Positions 34,669 through 43,881 of a stretch of 64,000 nucleotides of DNA are shown in pieces; position 1 is the first letter of the stretch; the number at the start of each line of letters is the position of its first letter. The stretch covers positions 62,001 through 126,000 of the forward strand of contig JBBDXD010000018.1 in the NCBI GenBank assembly GCA_040902535.1, written 5' to 3'. The stretch is from Dehalococcoidia bacterium (lineage in GTDB: Bacteria; Chloroflexota; Dehalococcoidia; DSTF01; JACRBR01). Made by a program: the position numbers and the translations under genes. The notes beneath the pieces were generated by a model. That model had not been told where the DNA came from, searched no databases, and saw only the letters and a list, made by a program, of their open reading frames with translations.

Positions 34669-35858
34669 ATGGATCCGGTTACCAACCCCTTCGCCCCGGG
34701 CGCCGGCACGCCCCCGCCGGAGCTAGCCGGCCGCGACGAGCTGCTACAGGTGGTAGCGATCGCCGTCGAACGGACGCGCCGCGGATTGTCGGCTAAGAGC
34801 CTGCTCATGGTAGGACTCCGCGGTGTTGGGAAGACCGTGCTCCTCGACCGGATGAGGGACGACGCCGCATCGTCAGGTGTGCAGACACTTCGGATCGAGG
34901 CGCCTGAGAATCGTTCTTTGCCCGCCCTTCTCGCGCCGGAACTGCGCCAAGCGCTTCTGCGCTTATCTCTGATGAGCGATCGAAAGATCGTGCACAGCGT
35001 GCGCTTCGCGCGCTCGCAGGCTTTGCGAAAGCACTGAAGGTCAAGTATCACGACATCGAAGTGGGCATGGACTTCGATCCAGAGCCCGGGTTGGCCGACA
35101 ACGGGGATCTGGATCACGACTTGCACGCCCTGCTTGAGGCCGCAGGCCAAGCCGCACAACAAGCGGACACCGTACTCGCCATGTTCATCGACGAACTACA
35201 GTATGTCGACGAGGACGAGCTCGCAGCACTCATCATGGCTCTTCATGGCACCGCGCAGGCACGACTCCCAGTGATTCTAATCGGCGCTGGGCTGCCACAG
35301 CTTCGCGGCCGGATGGGACGCGCTAAGTCGTACGCTGAGCGGCTATTCGAGTTCCCCGAGATCGGTCCACTCGCTGCCGATGCCGCCAAACGCGCAATCG
35401 TCAAACCCGCCAACGACTCCGGGGTCGAGGTGATGCCCGATGCTCTGGAACTAATCGTGCGTGAAACGCATGGCTATCCCTACTTTCTTCAGGAGTGGGG
35501 CAAGCACGCCTGGGACATCGCCGACGAATCGCCGATTACGGCTAAAGACGTCCGAGCGGCGTCTCGCTTGGCGACGGCAGCGCTCGATGCGAGTTTCTTC
35601 CGTGTTCGGCTCGACCGGTTGGCTCCCGGAGAGAAGCGGTACCTGCGTGCGATGGCTGAACTTGGTCCCGGTCCGCACAGATCGGGCGATATCGCTGACG
35701 AACTCGAGCAAAAGGTTACGTCGCTAGGGCCCGTGCGGAACAAGCTTATTTCGAAGGGAATGATCTATAGCCCGTCGTTCGGTGACACGGCGTTCACGGT
35801 CCCTTTGTTTGACAAGTTCATGCGCCGGATCATGCCCGGCGACGAATGGCGGGCGTGA
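34669..35858 (+). pseudogene. AAA-type ATPase with C-terminal helical/wHTH region, frameshifted
   Basis: The first frame (34669-35037) begins MDPVTNPFAPGAGTPPPELAGRDELL, with Walker A LLMVGLRGVGKTVLLDRM. The second frame contains AGFAKALKVKYHDIEVGMDF, Walker B TVLAMFIDELQYVDEDELAALI, sensor region VILIGAGLPQLRG and a C-terminal domain (DIADELEQKVTSLGPVRNKLISKGMIY) like a winged helix. Homology runs continuously across both frames if one base is lost near 34981-34985, so this is one broken gene of about 396 residues. Sequencing error or true inactivation cannot be told apart here. Function unknown; the palindromic promoter suggests tight regulation. Confidence 0.8.
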
Positions 35859-35876
35859 GTAGCTGAAAGTGAAGCC

Positions 35877-36716
35877 TTGAAAGCCATCGACTTTCACATT
35901 CACCCGCCGGGTCCGGGCGGGCTTTCGACCGCCGAGCAAGCCGCCATGGCGGCGTACTTTCGCGGCGAGCCACCGCCATCGACGGCGGAAGAGATGGCGG
36001 ACTACTACCAGCGCCTCGACATGTTCGGCGTGCTCTTCGCGATCGACTCGGAGACGACGACGGGGCGCGCGCCGGTACCCAACCAGTACATCGCCGACTG
36101 CGTGCGACGTTGGCCGGACACGTTCACGGGCTTCGGAACCGTCGATCCGTGGAAGGGCGCGATCGCCGTCCGCGAGTTGGAGCGCGTGGTTGATCTCGGG
36201 CTCAAGGGACTGAAGTTTCATCCTCAGCAGCAGGCGTTCTTTCCGAACGACCAGCGGTTCTATCCGCTGTGGGCGAAGGCGCAGGAACTGAGATTGATCG
36301 TGTTGTTCCACTCCGGCACAACGGGCGTCGGGGCGGGACAGCCGGGCGGCGGCGGCATCAAACTCGGCTACGCGCGGCCGATCCCGTACATGGACGACGT
36401 GGCGGCGGACTTCCCTGAACTGCGGATCGTGCTGGCGCACCCGGCGTGGCCGTGGCAAGAGGAGCAGCTCGCGATGCTCGTACACAAGCCCAACGTCTAC
36501 ATGGACCTCTCGGGTTGGTCGCCGAAGTATTTCTCGCCGTCACTGATCACGTACGCAAATCACATGGTGAGCCACAAGGTGATCTTCGGGTCGGACTATC
36601 CGGCGATCTCCCCGGAGCGCTGGTTGCGTGACTTCGAAGCGGCCGGCTTCACCGACGACGTGAGGCCGAAGATCCTGCGCGAGAACGCGGCGCGCCTGCT
36701 GGGGATCGATCCGTAG
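35877..36716 (+). CDS. Amidohydrolase family 2 protein (ACMSD-like)
   Basis: The 279-residue product probably starts at TTG 35877. It has the metal-binding IDFHIHPPGP at the N-terminus, GLKGLKFHPQQQAF, VLFHSGTTG, the histidine in IVLAHPAWPWQEEQL and the aspartate in HKVIFGSDYPAISPERWL. These are features of the amidohydrolase-2 group, which includes metal-dependent decarboxylases and lactonases. The ribosome-binding site is poor, so the start is uncertain. Substrate unknown. Confidence 0.85.
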   Translation: MKAIDFHIHPPGPGGLSTAEQAAMAAYFRGEPPPSTAEEMADYYQRLDMFGVLFAIDSETTTGRAPVPNQYIADCVRRWPDTFTGFGTVDPWKGAIAVRELERVVDLGLKGLKFHPQQQAFFPNDQRFYPLWAKAQELRLIVLFHSGTTGVGAGQPGGGGIKLGYARPIPYMDDVAADFPELRIVLAHPAWPWQEEQLAMLVHKPNVYMDLSGWSPKYFSPSLITYANHMVSHKVIFGSDYPAISPERWLRDFEAAGFTDDVRPKILRENAARLLGIDP

Positions 36717-36738
36717 CGGGAGCGCCGCCTGAGAAGAC

Positions 36739-36766
36739 AGAACCAAGAACCCCGGAACCTCGAACC
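36739..36766. repeat. Heptamer array RGAACCN
   Basis: Four period-7 units: AGAACCA, AGAACCC, CGGAACC, TCGAACC, in the gap between the amidohydrolase and gap genes. Confidence 0.8.
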
Positions 36767-36866
36767 TGGTGGTTACGGTGCGGGGGGCGTGTTGTTTGGC
36801 TAGACCCCGCTTCCGGGGCGCGGCACAATGGTTGTACCAGCAGCATCGACGGAAAGGACGCCCAAC

Positions 36867-37883
36867 ATGGCGACGCGCATCGGCATTAACGGCTTTGGCC
36901 GCATCGGGCGGCAGGTACTGAAGGCGATCAAGGAGCGGCATCCGGGCGCGCTCGAGGTCGTCGCCATCAACGACCTCTTCGACACGAAAACGAACGCCCA
37001 CCTGTTCAAGTACGACTCGAACTACGGGCGCTATCCGGGGACCGTGGAGGCGGCCGAAGGCGGACTGGTCGTCGACGGGAAGCCGATCACGGTGTTCGCG
37101 GAGCGCGAGCCGGGGAAGATCCCCTGGGGCCAGGTCGACGTCGATATCGTCGTCGAGTCCACAGGGCTGTTCACCGACGCCGACAAGGCGCGCGCGCACG
37201 TGCGCGACAGCGTCAAGAAGGTGATCATCTCGGCGCCGGCGAAGAACGAAGACGCGACGCTCGTGCTGGGCGTGAACGCGGAGCAGACGTACGACCGTTC
37301 GAAGCACACCGTCGTGTCGAATGCGTCGTGCACCACGAACGGCCTTGCGCCGACGGTCAAGGTGCTGCTCGATACGTTCGGCATCCTCAAGGGTCAGATG
37401 ACGACGATCCACGCGTACACGAACTCGCAGCGGCTGCTGGACATGGCGTCGAACGACCTGCGCGAGGCGCGGGCGGCCGCCATGAACATCGTCCCGACGT
37501 CGACGGGCGCCGCACGGGCGCTGAAGCTTGTGATCCCGGAGATCGAAGGCAAGCTCGACGGCGTGGCGTACCGCGTGCCGACGCCGACGGTTTCGATCGT
37601 CGAGATCGTGGCGCTGGTCGACAAGCAGACGAGCGCGGAGGAAGTGAACGACGCGATGCGGAAGGCCGCCGCCGGCGCGATGAAGGGCATACTCGCGGTC
37701 TCGGACGAACCGCTGGTGTCGATGGACCTCAAGGGTGATCCGCACTCGTCGATCGTCGACTCGGCGACGACGAACGTGGTCGCCGGTGACCTGGTGAAGG
37801 TGGCGTCGTGGTACGACAACGAGTGGGGGTACTCGTGCCGGACGGCGGATTTGTGCGCGTTCGTGGCGGCAAAGGGGCTGTAG
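36867..37883 (+). CDS. gap: Glyceraldehyde-3-phosphate dehydrogenase
   Basis: The 338-residue enzyme starts at ATG 36867, after GGAAAGGA. It has the Rossmann motif [17 protein letters not shown], the active-site cysteine in [36 protein letters not shown] and [16 protein letters not shown]. It oxidises glyceraldehyde 3-phosphate to 1,3-bisphosphoglycerate with NAD in glycolysis. No pgk or tpi gene follows; a terminator ends the unit. Confidence 0.97.
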   Translation: MATRIGINGFGRIGRQVLKAIKERHPGALEVVAINDLFDTKTNAHLFKYDSNYGRYPGTVEAAEGGLVVDGKPITVFAEREPGKIPWGQVDVDIVVESTGLFTDADKARAHVRDSVKKVIISAPAKNEDATLVLGVNAEQTYDRSKHTVVSNASCTTNGLAPTVKVLLDTFGILKGQMTTIHAYTNSQRLLDMASNDLREARAAAMNIVPTSTGAARALKLVIPEIEGKLDGVAYRVPTPTVSIVEIVALVDKQTSAEEVNDAMRKAAAGAMKGILAVSDEPLVSMDLKGDPHSSIVDSATTNVVAGDLVKVASWYDNEWGYSCRTADLCAFVAAKGL

Positions 37884-37895
37884 GGGCTTCGGCGA

Positions 37896-37923
37896 GAACA
37901 GACAACAAACAACAGACAACAGA
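37896..37923. repeat. Heptamer array CAACAGA
   Basis: Four period-7 units (GAACAGA, CAACAAA, CAACAGA, CAACAGA) between the gap stop codon and the terminator hairpin. Confidence 0.85.
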
Positions 37924-37955
37924 GAGGGGCGGCGGAGTGATTCCGCCGCCCCTCT
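37923..37955. terminator. Bidirectional terminator hairpin
   Basis: A perfect 14-bp stem (AGAGGGGCGGCGGA / TCCGCCGCCCCTCT) with a 5-base loop between the converging gap and RNHCP genes. No long T-tract. Confidence 0.8.
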
Positions 37956-37958
37956 GAC

Positions 37959-38363
37959 TTACGCCGTGCGCTCTGACGGCATCCCGTCGCCGCGCCGCGA
38001 CGTGCGCTGCTCGACTACCGGCAGCCGCATCACCGACGCGAAGTTATCGTCGGCGGCGATGCGGTTGTAGCGCTCGAAGCCGCAGGCAAGACAGCGATGC
38101 ACGATCGCGTGCTCACCCTTGCGCCGGACGAACGCGGCGACGGGCGCCATGATGGCGCCGCAGTCGCTGTTGCGATCGCCGGGCGTGCGGCCATCGACGT
38201 GCCGTGAATACAGGCACAGCGGACAATGATTGCGATTGCGGCCGCCGGAGGGCGGAGCGCCGACTATCATCTTGCAGTGGCGGCAGCGAAACTCATCGCT
38301 AACACCGTGAATCCTTCCCTTGCGGCTCTCGTAGCGAGATCCGCGTCGATACGTCCTGGACAT
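37959..38363 (-). CDS. RNHCP-domain zinc-finger protein
   Basis: The 134-residue protein starts at ATG 38363, after GAGAGG. It contains FRCRHCKMIVG, the name-giving RNRNHCPLCLYSRHVD, and a second Cys pair in HRCLACGFERYNRIAADDNFASVMRLP. The four CxxC-type pairs indicate zinc binding; the RNHCP family is otherwise uncharacterised and may bind RNA. Its first 22 codons overlap the end of a possible small gene (38299-38472) in another frame. Confidence 0.85.
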   Translation of the reverse strand: MSRTYRRGSRYESRKGRIHGVSDEFRCRHCKMIVGAPPSGGRNRNHCPLCLYSRHVDGRTPGDRNSDCGAIMAPVAAFVRRKGEHAIVHRCLACGFERYNRIAADDNFASVMRLPVVEQRTSRRGDGMPSERTA

Positions 38364-38472
38364 TGCTGAACGCCTCTCGGGCGCCGCGGACACCGCAGTG
38401 CGCGGCGCGGCTCTGCAACTCGCCGATGAGTTCCCGAGTGACGGCAGTGGGCATGAATGACGATGACAACAT
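38299..38472 (-). CDS. Possible small ORF (57 residues)
   Basis: An open frame from ATG 38472 has a strong AGAGGAG ribosome-binding site seven bases upstream and encodes MLSSSFMPTAVTRELIGELQ and a short basic tail. It overlaps the RNHCP start by 65 bases in another frame, which is unusual. No family recognised. It could be an upstream or leader peptide, or chance. Confidence 0.3.
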   Translation of the reverse strand: MLSSSFMPTAVTRELIGELQSRAAHCGVRGAREAFSNVQDVSTRISLREPQGKDSRC

Positions 38473-38938
38473 GGTTCAACTCCTCTGGCCGGCGCGCGGT
38501 TGTGCACGCCGGTTGACATTCAGTGGAAAACGCCGAGATCAAGGCTCCGGCGTGCGGACGCAACGCACTGTGCGGCGTTGCAAGCGCACGCGTGACGCCG
38601 TCGCGTTTATGCCATGTGCAAAGAGAAGCGGATCACCACCGATTGGTGACAGCCTGTCTCAGAGCCCGCGGGTGAGAACGATCGCTAGCGGGTGGACACA
38701 GCAGGCAGCGCTGCGGCGCGGAGCGCCGTCACAAGGGGAAGCGTGATTCGAAGCACCAAGACCTGCTTTCTAGCGACCCGTGGTCGATGGGCGAGTATGG
38801 CAGGCGGCAACCGAGCGACGCAAGTTTTTAGGCCGCGCGGATGCGCGATAATCGAGTCGTGAGAGCATCTACCGAACCAACGCCAGACTGCATGTCCGAC
38901 GTCCCACGCTGGCAGCAAACCCGTCGATCGAGCGCCTG
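38473..38938. other. Gene-free region before nhaA
   Basis: About 466 bases with no convincing gene or RNA. A TTGACA hexamer at about 38512 on the plus strand is not followed by a good -10. Both flanking promoters must lie here. Confidence 0.4.
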
Positions 38939-40807
38939 ATGCCTGCGATTGACGCGACGTCGGATCAGACCCGGCAGCAATCCCTGTTCGAGCAGGTCGC
39001 GGCGCCGCTGCGCCACTTCATGGCGACGGAGGCGAGCAGCGCCGGGCTGCTGCTGGCCGCGACGGTGCTGGCACTGGCGTGGGCTAATTCGCCGTGGTCG
39101 GACCGCTACGAGTCGCTCTGGGGCACCGAGTTGGCCGTCCGCGTAGGCGGCGATCAACTGACCAAGGACCTTCGACACTGGGTCAACGACGGCCTGATGA
39201 CGCTGTTCTTCTTCGTGCTCGGCCTGGAAGTGCGTCGTGAGTTGTCAGTGGGCGAACTCACGGACACCCGCCGCGTCGTCCTTCCCGCAATAGGCGCGAT
39301 TTCGGGCATCGCCGCGCCGGCACTGCTGTTCCTGGCACTGAATCCTTCGGGTGAAGCCGCCAGCGGCTGGGGCGTCGTGATCGGGACCGACACGGCATTC
39401 TTGCTCGGTGCGCTCACGCTGGTGGGGCCGGCGGTGTCGACGCAGCTCCGCGTGTTCCTGCTGACGATGACTCTTCGACGACCTGATCGCCGTCACCGTG
39501 ATCGGATTCGTGTATTCGGATGCCATCGACTACGGCGCGCTGGCAATCGCCGTCGGCTGCCTTGGCGCCCTTGCGTTGCTCGATCGGCTCGGCGCGTGGC
39601 GCACGACGGTGTACGCGGTGGTCGGCGTGGCGTTGTGGCTGGCGACCGTTGAGTCGGGGCTCCACCCGACGATCGCCGGCATGGCCGCTGGATTGCTGAT
39701 CGGCGCGTACGCGCCACGACGCGAGGCGGTGGAACGGGCGGCGTCGCTGTTCCAGGCGTTTCGGCAATCGCCGACGCCCGACGTCGGATACTCGCCGAAG
39801 ATCGGACTGCAGCAAGCTTTTCCGTCAACGAGCGGCTGCAGGTGACGATGCACGGGTGGATCAGCTTCGTGATCGTGCCGGTGTTCGCGCTGGCGAACGC
39901 GGGCGTGGATCTGCGGGGCGGACTGCTCGCCGAATCGCTGCGATCGCCGATCACGTGGGGCGTCGTGCTTGGCCTGGTGGCCGGAAAGTTGCTGGGCAGC
40001 GGGATCGGCGTATTGGGTGCGGTGCGGCTCGGGCTGGGGTCATTGCCACAGGGCGTAGCGCCTGGCCAGCTTGTCGGAGGCGCGGCGTTGTCCGGCATCG
40101 GGTTCACTGTTTCGCTGTTGATCGCCGACCTGGCGTTCGACACGCCGGCGCTGCGAGAGCAAGCGACGGTGGGCGTCCTCATGGCCGCGGTGCTGGCCAC
40201 CGCGGCCGGATGGGTGATCTCTCGGCTGGCGGCGGTACTGCTCGGCGAACCCACAGCGAGTCTGCCGATGGTGCTCGACCGGGCCGTCGAGCCCGGGCGC
40301 GATCATGTGCGCGGACCGGTCGGTGCGCCGCTGACGCTCGTCGAGTACGCGGACTTCGAGTGTCCGTTCTGCAGCGCGGCGACCGGCGTCGTCGAACAAC
40401 TGCGGCAGCGCTTCGGCGGCCAACTGCGCTATGTCTTCCGCCACTTGCCGTTGGCGAGCATCCACCCGCACGCCCAACTGGCGGCGGAGGCGGCGGAAGC
40501 CGCCGGTGCGCAGGGGCGCTTCTGGGAGATGCACGACCTGCTCTTTCAGCGCCAGGATCAGCTCGAGTTTGCGGATCTGCTGGGGAACGCGGATGAGCTT
40601 GGCCTGGACGTCGAACAGTTCGCGCGCGCGTTAAACCAGAGCAACCGCGCGGAGCGCATCCGCGAAGACCTGATCAGCGCCGCCGCCAGCGGCGCCCGCG
40701 GAACGCCGACGTTCTTCATCGGAGACCAGCGCCATATCGGCCCCTACGACGTCGAGAGCCTGGCTGCTGCGCTCGAGGCAGGGCGCGAATCGACCGGCAC
40801 GGGCTGA
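38939..40807 (+). pseudogene. nhaA: NhaA Na+/H+ antiporter fused to DsbA-like thioredoxin domain, two frameshifts
   Basis: Three consecutive frames together encode one protein of about 620 residues. The first covers LEQ-type NhaA helices ([52 protein letters not shown]). It breaks at 39471-39474, where a CT pair seems missing from the expected TLFDDL codons. The second ([20 protein letters not shown]) ends at a T-run at 39818-39821 with one base lost. The third resumes with [24 protein letters not shown] and ends in a DsbA domain ([20 protein letters not shown] redox site). NhaA-DsbA fusions are known. The net frame is restored, so sequencing or assembly error is as likely as decay. Confidence 0.85.
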
Positions 40808-40874
40808 AAGTTCGGAGTCGTGCCGCCGCACGGCTTCGCGTGGCGTACGTGAGATCCTGCTTTGCTCGCAGCGT

Positions 40875-41285
40875 CTACGTCCGGGCGTGCTCTGCGCGTT
40901 CGGCGGCGTCGGCGTCCTCCTTCGTGTCGTGCACGGTGCCGGGTGCGTGGTTGGGCGGTGCGTACACCGTGTAGAGCTTGAGCGGCTCATCGCCGGTGTT
41001 GATCACGTTGTGCCAGGTGCCGGCGGGCACGATGAAGGCCCAATCCTCCTTGACGTCGTGCGTTTCGCGGAGGTCGTCCTTCGCGGGGCCGGCCTTGATC
41101 TGCGCCTGGCCGGACTCGATGCGCAGGAACTGATCGATGTTGGGGTGCACCTCAAGTCCGATTTCGCCACCGGGCTCGATGGACATGAGCGTCAGCTCGC
41201 TGTGCTCGCCAACCCGCACGACCGTGCGAAACGTTGTGTTGGCGCGGGTGAGATCTTCGATGTTTCCGGTCCAGATCAGCGTCAT
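40875..41285 (-). CDS. Cupin domain protein
   Basis: The 136-residue protein has the two cupin motifs: SIEPGGEIGLEVHPNIDQFLRIESGQ (with the metal histidines and Glu) and VPAGTWHNVINTGDEPLKLYTVYAPPNHAPGTVH. Small cupins of this type bind a metal and act as isomerases, dioxygenases or sugar-binding proteins. Substrate unknown. It is 52 bases downstream of the LLM oxidoreductase on the same strand and may share its transcript. Confidence 0.9.
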   Translation of the reverse strand: MTLIWTGNIEDLTRANTTFRTVVRVGEHSELTLMSIEPGGEIGLEVHPNIDQFLRIESGQAQIKAGPAKDDLRETHDVKEDWAFIVPAGTWHNVINTGDEPLKLYTVYAPPNHAPGTVHDTKEDADAAERAEHART

Positions 41286-41337
41286 GAGCGGTATCCCCTA
41301 TCGATGCGTTCGCCGAGGCCGGACGGCCCACGAGACA

Positions 41338-42333
41338 TTATGCCACCCGCCGCTTGCGCTGCCGTTCGACGAGCAGGTCACCAAGCTGTGGCACCACTTC
41401 CCGTTGATAGAAGTCGATGAAGCCCTGCTGGTCCGGGCCGACCTGGTGCACGTAGACGTGGTCGAATCCGGCGTTGGCGTACTTTCGGATCTGTTCAATG
41501 TGCTTCTGCGGATCGGGACCGCAGACGACGTCTTTCGCGACGTCGTCTGCGCTCACCATCTTCGAAGCCTGTTCGAAGTGACGAGGCAACGGCAGTTCGG
41601 CGCTCAGTTCGCCGGTGATCCCTGCGTTGGGCCAGATCTCGTAGGCGGTCTTGCGGGCGCTCGCCTCGTCCTTGGCCCAGCAGACCGTAAGCTGGCCGTA
41701 CTTTGGCTTGCCCCGGCCGCCCGCGGCCTCGAACGCCTGGACGACGTTCTTCGCCGGCGCGACGCCGATCAGCCCGTCGCCGATCTCGCCGGCAAGCTCG
41801 GCTGCATGCTCGCCGCTCGCGGCCACGTAAATCTCCGGCAGCGGATCGGGCAGCGTGTAGATGCGCGCGTCGACGACCTGGTAGAACGATCCTTCGTGGT
41901 CGACGTTCTCGCCGCTCCAGAGCTTGCGGATGATCCAGACCGCTTCTTCGAGCATCTCGCGGCGGACGTTGGCGGATGGCCACCGTTCGCCGGTGATGTG
42001 CTCGTTGAGATTTTCACCCGTTCCGACGCCCAGGAAGAAGCGGCCGGGCAGCATGGCTGCACAGGTCGCAGCCGCCTGCGCGATGATCGCGGGGTGGATG
42101 CGCATCGTCGGACACGTGACTCCGGTGCCGATGCGGATGCGTTCGGTACTCGCTGCGACGCCGCCGATCGTGGACCAGACGAACGGACTGTGACCCTGGC
42201 TGTCGACCCACGGATGGTAGTGGTCGGAGATCAGCGCGAACGTGAAGCCGGCATCTTCGGCCATGCGTGCGTGCTTCACCAACTCGAGGGGTGGAAACTC
42301 CTCGCTGGACAATGTGTAGCCGAGTTCAATCAT
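41338..42333 (-). CDS. LLM-class F420-dependent oxidoreductase
   Basis: The 331-residue TIM-barrel protein follows the luciferase-like F420 family: ELGYTLSSEEFPPLELVKHARMAEDAGFTFALISDHYHPW, GTGVTCPTMRIHPAIIAQAAATCAAMLPGRFFLGVGTGENLNEH, and a C-terminal DHVYVHQVGPDQQGFIDFYQREV. It resembles the F420-dependent glucose-6-phosphate dehydrogenase-like group (TIGR03557 type). It implies coenzyme F420 use by the host. The substrate is not known. Confidence 0.9.
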   Translation of the reverse strand: MIELGYTLSSEEFPPLELVKHARMAEDAGFTFALISDHYHPWVDSQGHSPFVWSTIGGVAASTERIRIGTGVTCPTMRIHPAIIAQAAATCAAMLPGRFFLGVGTGENLNEHITGERWPSANVRREMLEEAVWIIRKLWSGENVDHEGSFYQVVDARIYTLPDPLPEIYVAASGEHAAELAGEIGDGLIGVAPAKNVVQAFEAAGGRGKPKYGQLTVCWAKDEASARKTAYEIWPNAGITGELSAELPLPRHFEQASKMVSADDVAKDVVCGPDPQKHIEQIRKYANAGFDHVYVHQVGPDQQGFIDFYQREVVPQLGDLLVERQRKRRVA

Positions 42334-42584
42334 CGAGTGGAATCCTTCGTTGCAGGCAATCGTTGAGAGAAGGGTAGGCCGGCACGCATAAGCGCCGGGT
42401 GCCCGCGGGCGCGGCTCGCATTAAGAGAGCGTGTAGAGCGCGCTCCGCACCGGCCTTTCGTCCGAAATCAGGACAAGTAGTCCGCCGGATGGACGAGGCG
42501 CAGGTGCGGGGCGATGCTGCACACTCAAACGGCCGGCGTCTTTGCGACGGCAATATGCAGACGTTCATCGTGAGGAGAAACATC

Positions 42585-43685
42585 GTGACCGCAACACGCT
42601 CGGACCAGACGACGTACGAGGAGCAGCGAGACGCGCTCACAGAGAAAATCTTCGGGCTGGCGCTCGCCACCGGAGAGGCCGCGAACGTCTACATCGGCGA
42701 CCGGCTGGGTTTCTATCGATCGTTGGCGCAGGACGGGCCGGCGACGTCGGCGGAGTTGGCGCGGCGCACAGGGTCGTCGGAACGGATGGTGCGCGAATGG
42801 CTTGAGCAGCAGGTGGTGGCGGGGGTACTCGACGTCGACGACACGGGAGCGCCGCTCGACAAGCGCACCTTCACGTTGCCGGCGCCCCACGCGGAAGCGC
42901 TGACGGACGAGCGGAGCCTGGCATACGCGGCGCCGTTCGCGCGCTATCTGATCGGCTGCGCGAACGCGCTGCCGTTGGTGATGGAGGCGTTCCGCACGGG
43001 CAAGGGCGTGCCGTACGACGCGTTTGGCCCCGACATCATCGAGAGCCAGGCGGACGTCAACCGGCCGATGCTGGAGCATCTGCTCACGCAAGAGTGGCTG
43101 CCCGCTGTTCCGGACGTGCATGAGAAGTTGCTGACCGGCGCGCGCGTCGCCGATGTTGGATGCGGTGCCGCGTGGTCGAGCATCGCGATCGCGCGCGGTT
43201 ACCCGTCGGCGCGCGTCGATGGCTTCGACCTCGACGAGCATTCCGTGAAACTGGCGCGCCGAAACGTGACGGACGCTGGGCTCAGTGAACGCGTGACGGT
43301 GCATCAGCAGGACGCCGGCGACGGGGCGTTTGCCAAGCAGTTCGACCTCGCGCTCGCGATCGAGTGCATCCACGATTTATCGCGGCCGGTCGACGTGTTG
43401 CGGGCGATGCGAAACATGCTCGCCGCGGGCGGCACGGCGATCGTCGCGGATGAGCGCACGGCGGACGCGTTCACCGTCACGGACGACCCGATGGAGCGGC
43501 TGTTCTACGCGTTCAGCACGCTGCTCTGCTTGCCGGCGGGCATGGCCGACGAGCCATCGGCCGCGACGGGGACGGTGATGCGCGCATCGACCCTCGAAAC
43601 GTACGCGACGGACGCGGGATTCCAGCGCGTCGAGGTGCTGCCGATCGAGCACGCGCAGTTCCGGTTCTATCGGCTGCATCCGTAG
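42585..43685 (+). CDS. SAM-dependent methyltransferase with N-terminal winged helix
   Basis: From GTG 42585, with GAGGAG seven bases upstream, the product is 366 residues; ATG 42555 in the same frame has no clear ribosome-binding site. Residues 35-95 are a winged helix (AELARRTGSSERMVREWLEQQVVAGVLDV) as in O-methyltransferase-like enzymes. The SAM-binding motif is VADVGCGAAWSSIAIARGYP near residue 185, followed by LALAIECIHDLSRPVDVLRAMRNML. Methyl acceptor unknown. A weak hairpin at 43799 may terminate it. Confidence 0.88.
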   Translation: MTATRSDQTTYEEQRDALTEKIFGLALATGEAANVYIGDRLGFYRSLAQDGPATSAELARRTGSSERMVREWLEQQVVAGVLDVDDTGAPLDKRTFTLPAPHAEALTDERSLAYAAPFARYLIGCANALPLVMEAFRTGKGVPYDAFGPDIIESQADVNRPMLEHLLTQEWLPAVPDVHEKLLTGARVADVGCGAAWSSIAIARGYPSARVDGFDLDEHSVKLARRNVTDAGLSERVTVHQQDAGDGAFAKQFDLALAIECIHDLSRPVDVLRAMRNMLAAGGTAIVADERTADAFTVTDDPMERLFYAFSTLLCLPAGMADEPSAATGTVMRASTLETYATDAGFQRVEVLPIEHAQFRFYRLHP

Positions 43686-43798
43686 GCGTTCCGCTCGGCC
43701 GCCGGCGTGGCCGCTCGACACTGGGGCGCCAGCGTCAGCCATGCGATCAGCTTCACGGATCGATGTCGCACACCGACGCTCTGTGTAGGCTGATGCGC

Positions 43799-43820
43799 GA
43801 CCGCTGCATGCGGTCCTTTC
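43799..43820 (+). terminator. Weak terminator hairpin
   Basis: GACCGC / GCGGTC with a TGCAT loop followed by CTTTCT, 114 bases after the methyltransferase stop codon. Confidence 0.4.
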
Positions 43821-43881
43821 TGGCGCGCGGTCCGGCGGGTACGCTAAGCGCTGTTGCGTCGTGCGGGGTTGTGAGGTGTTG

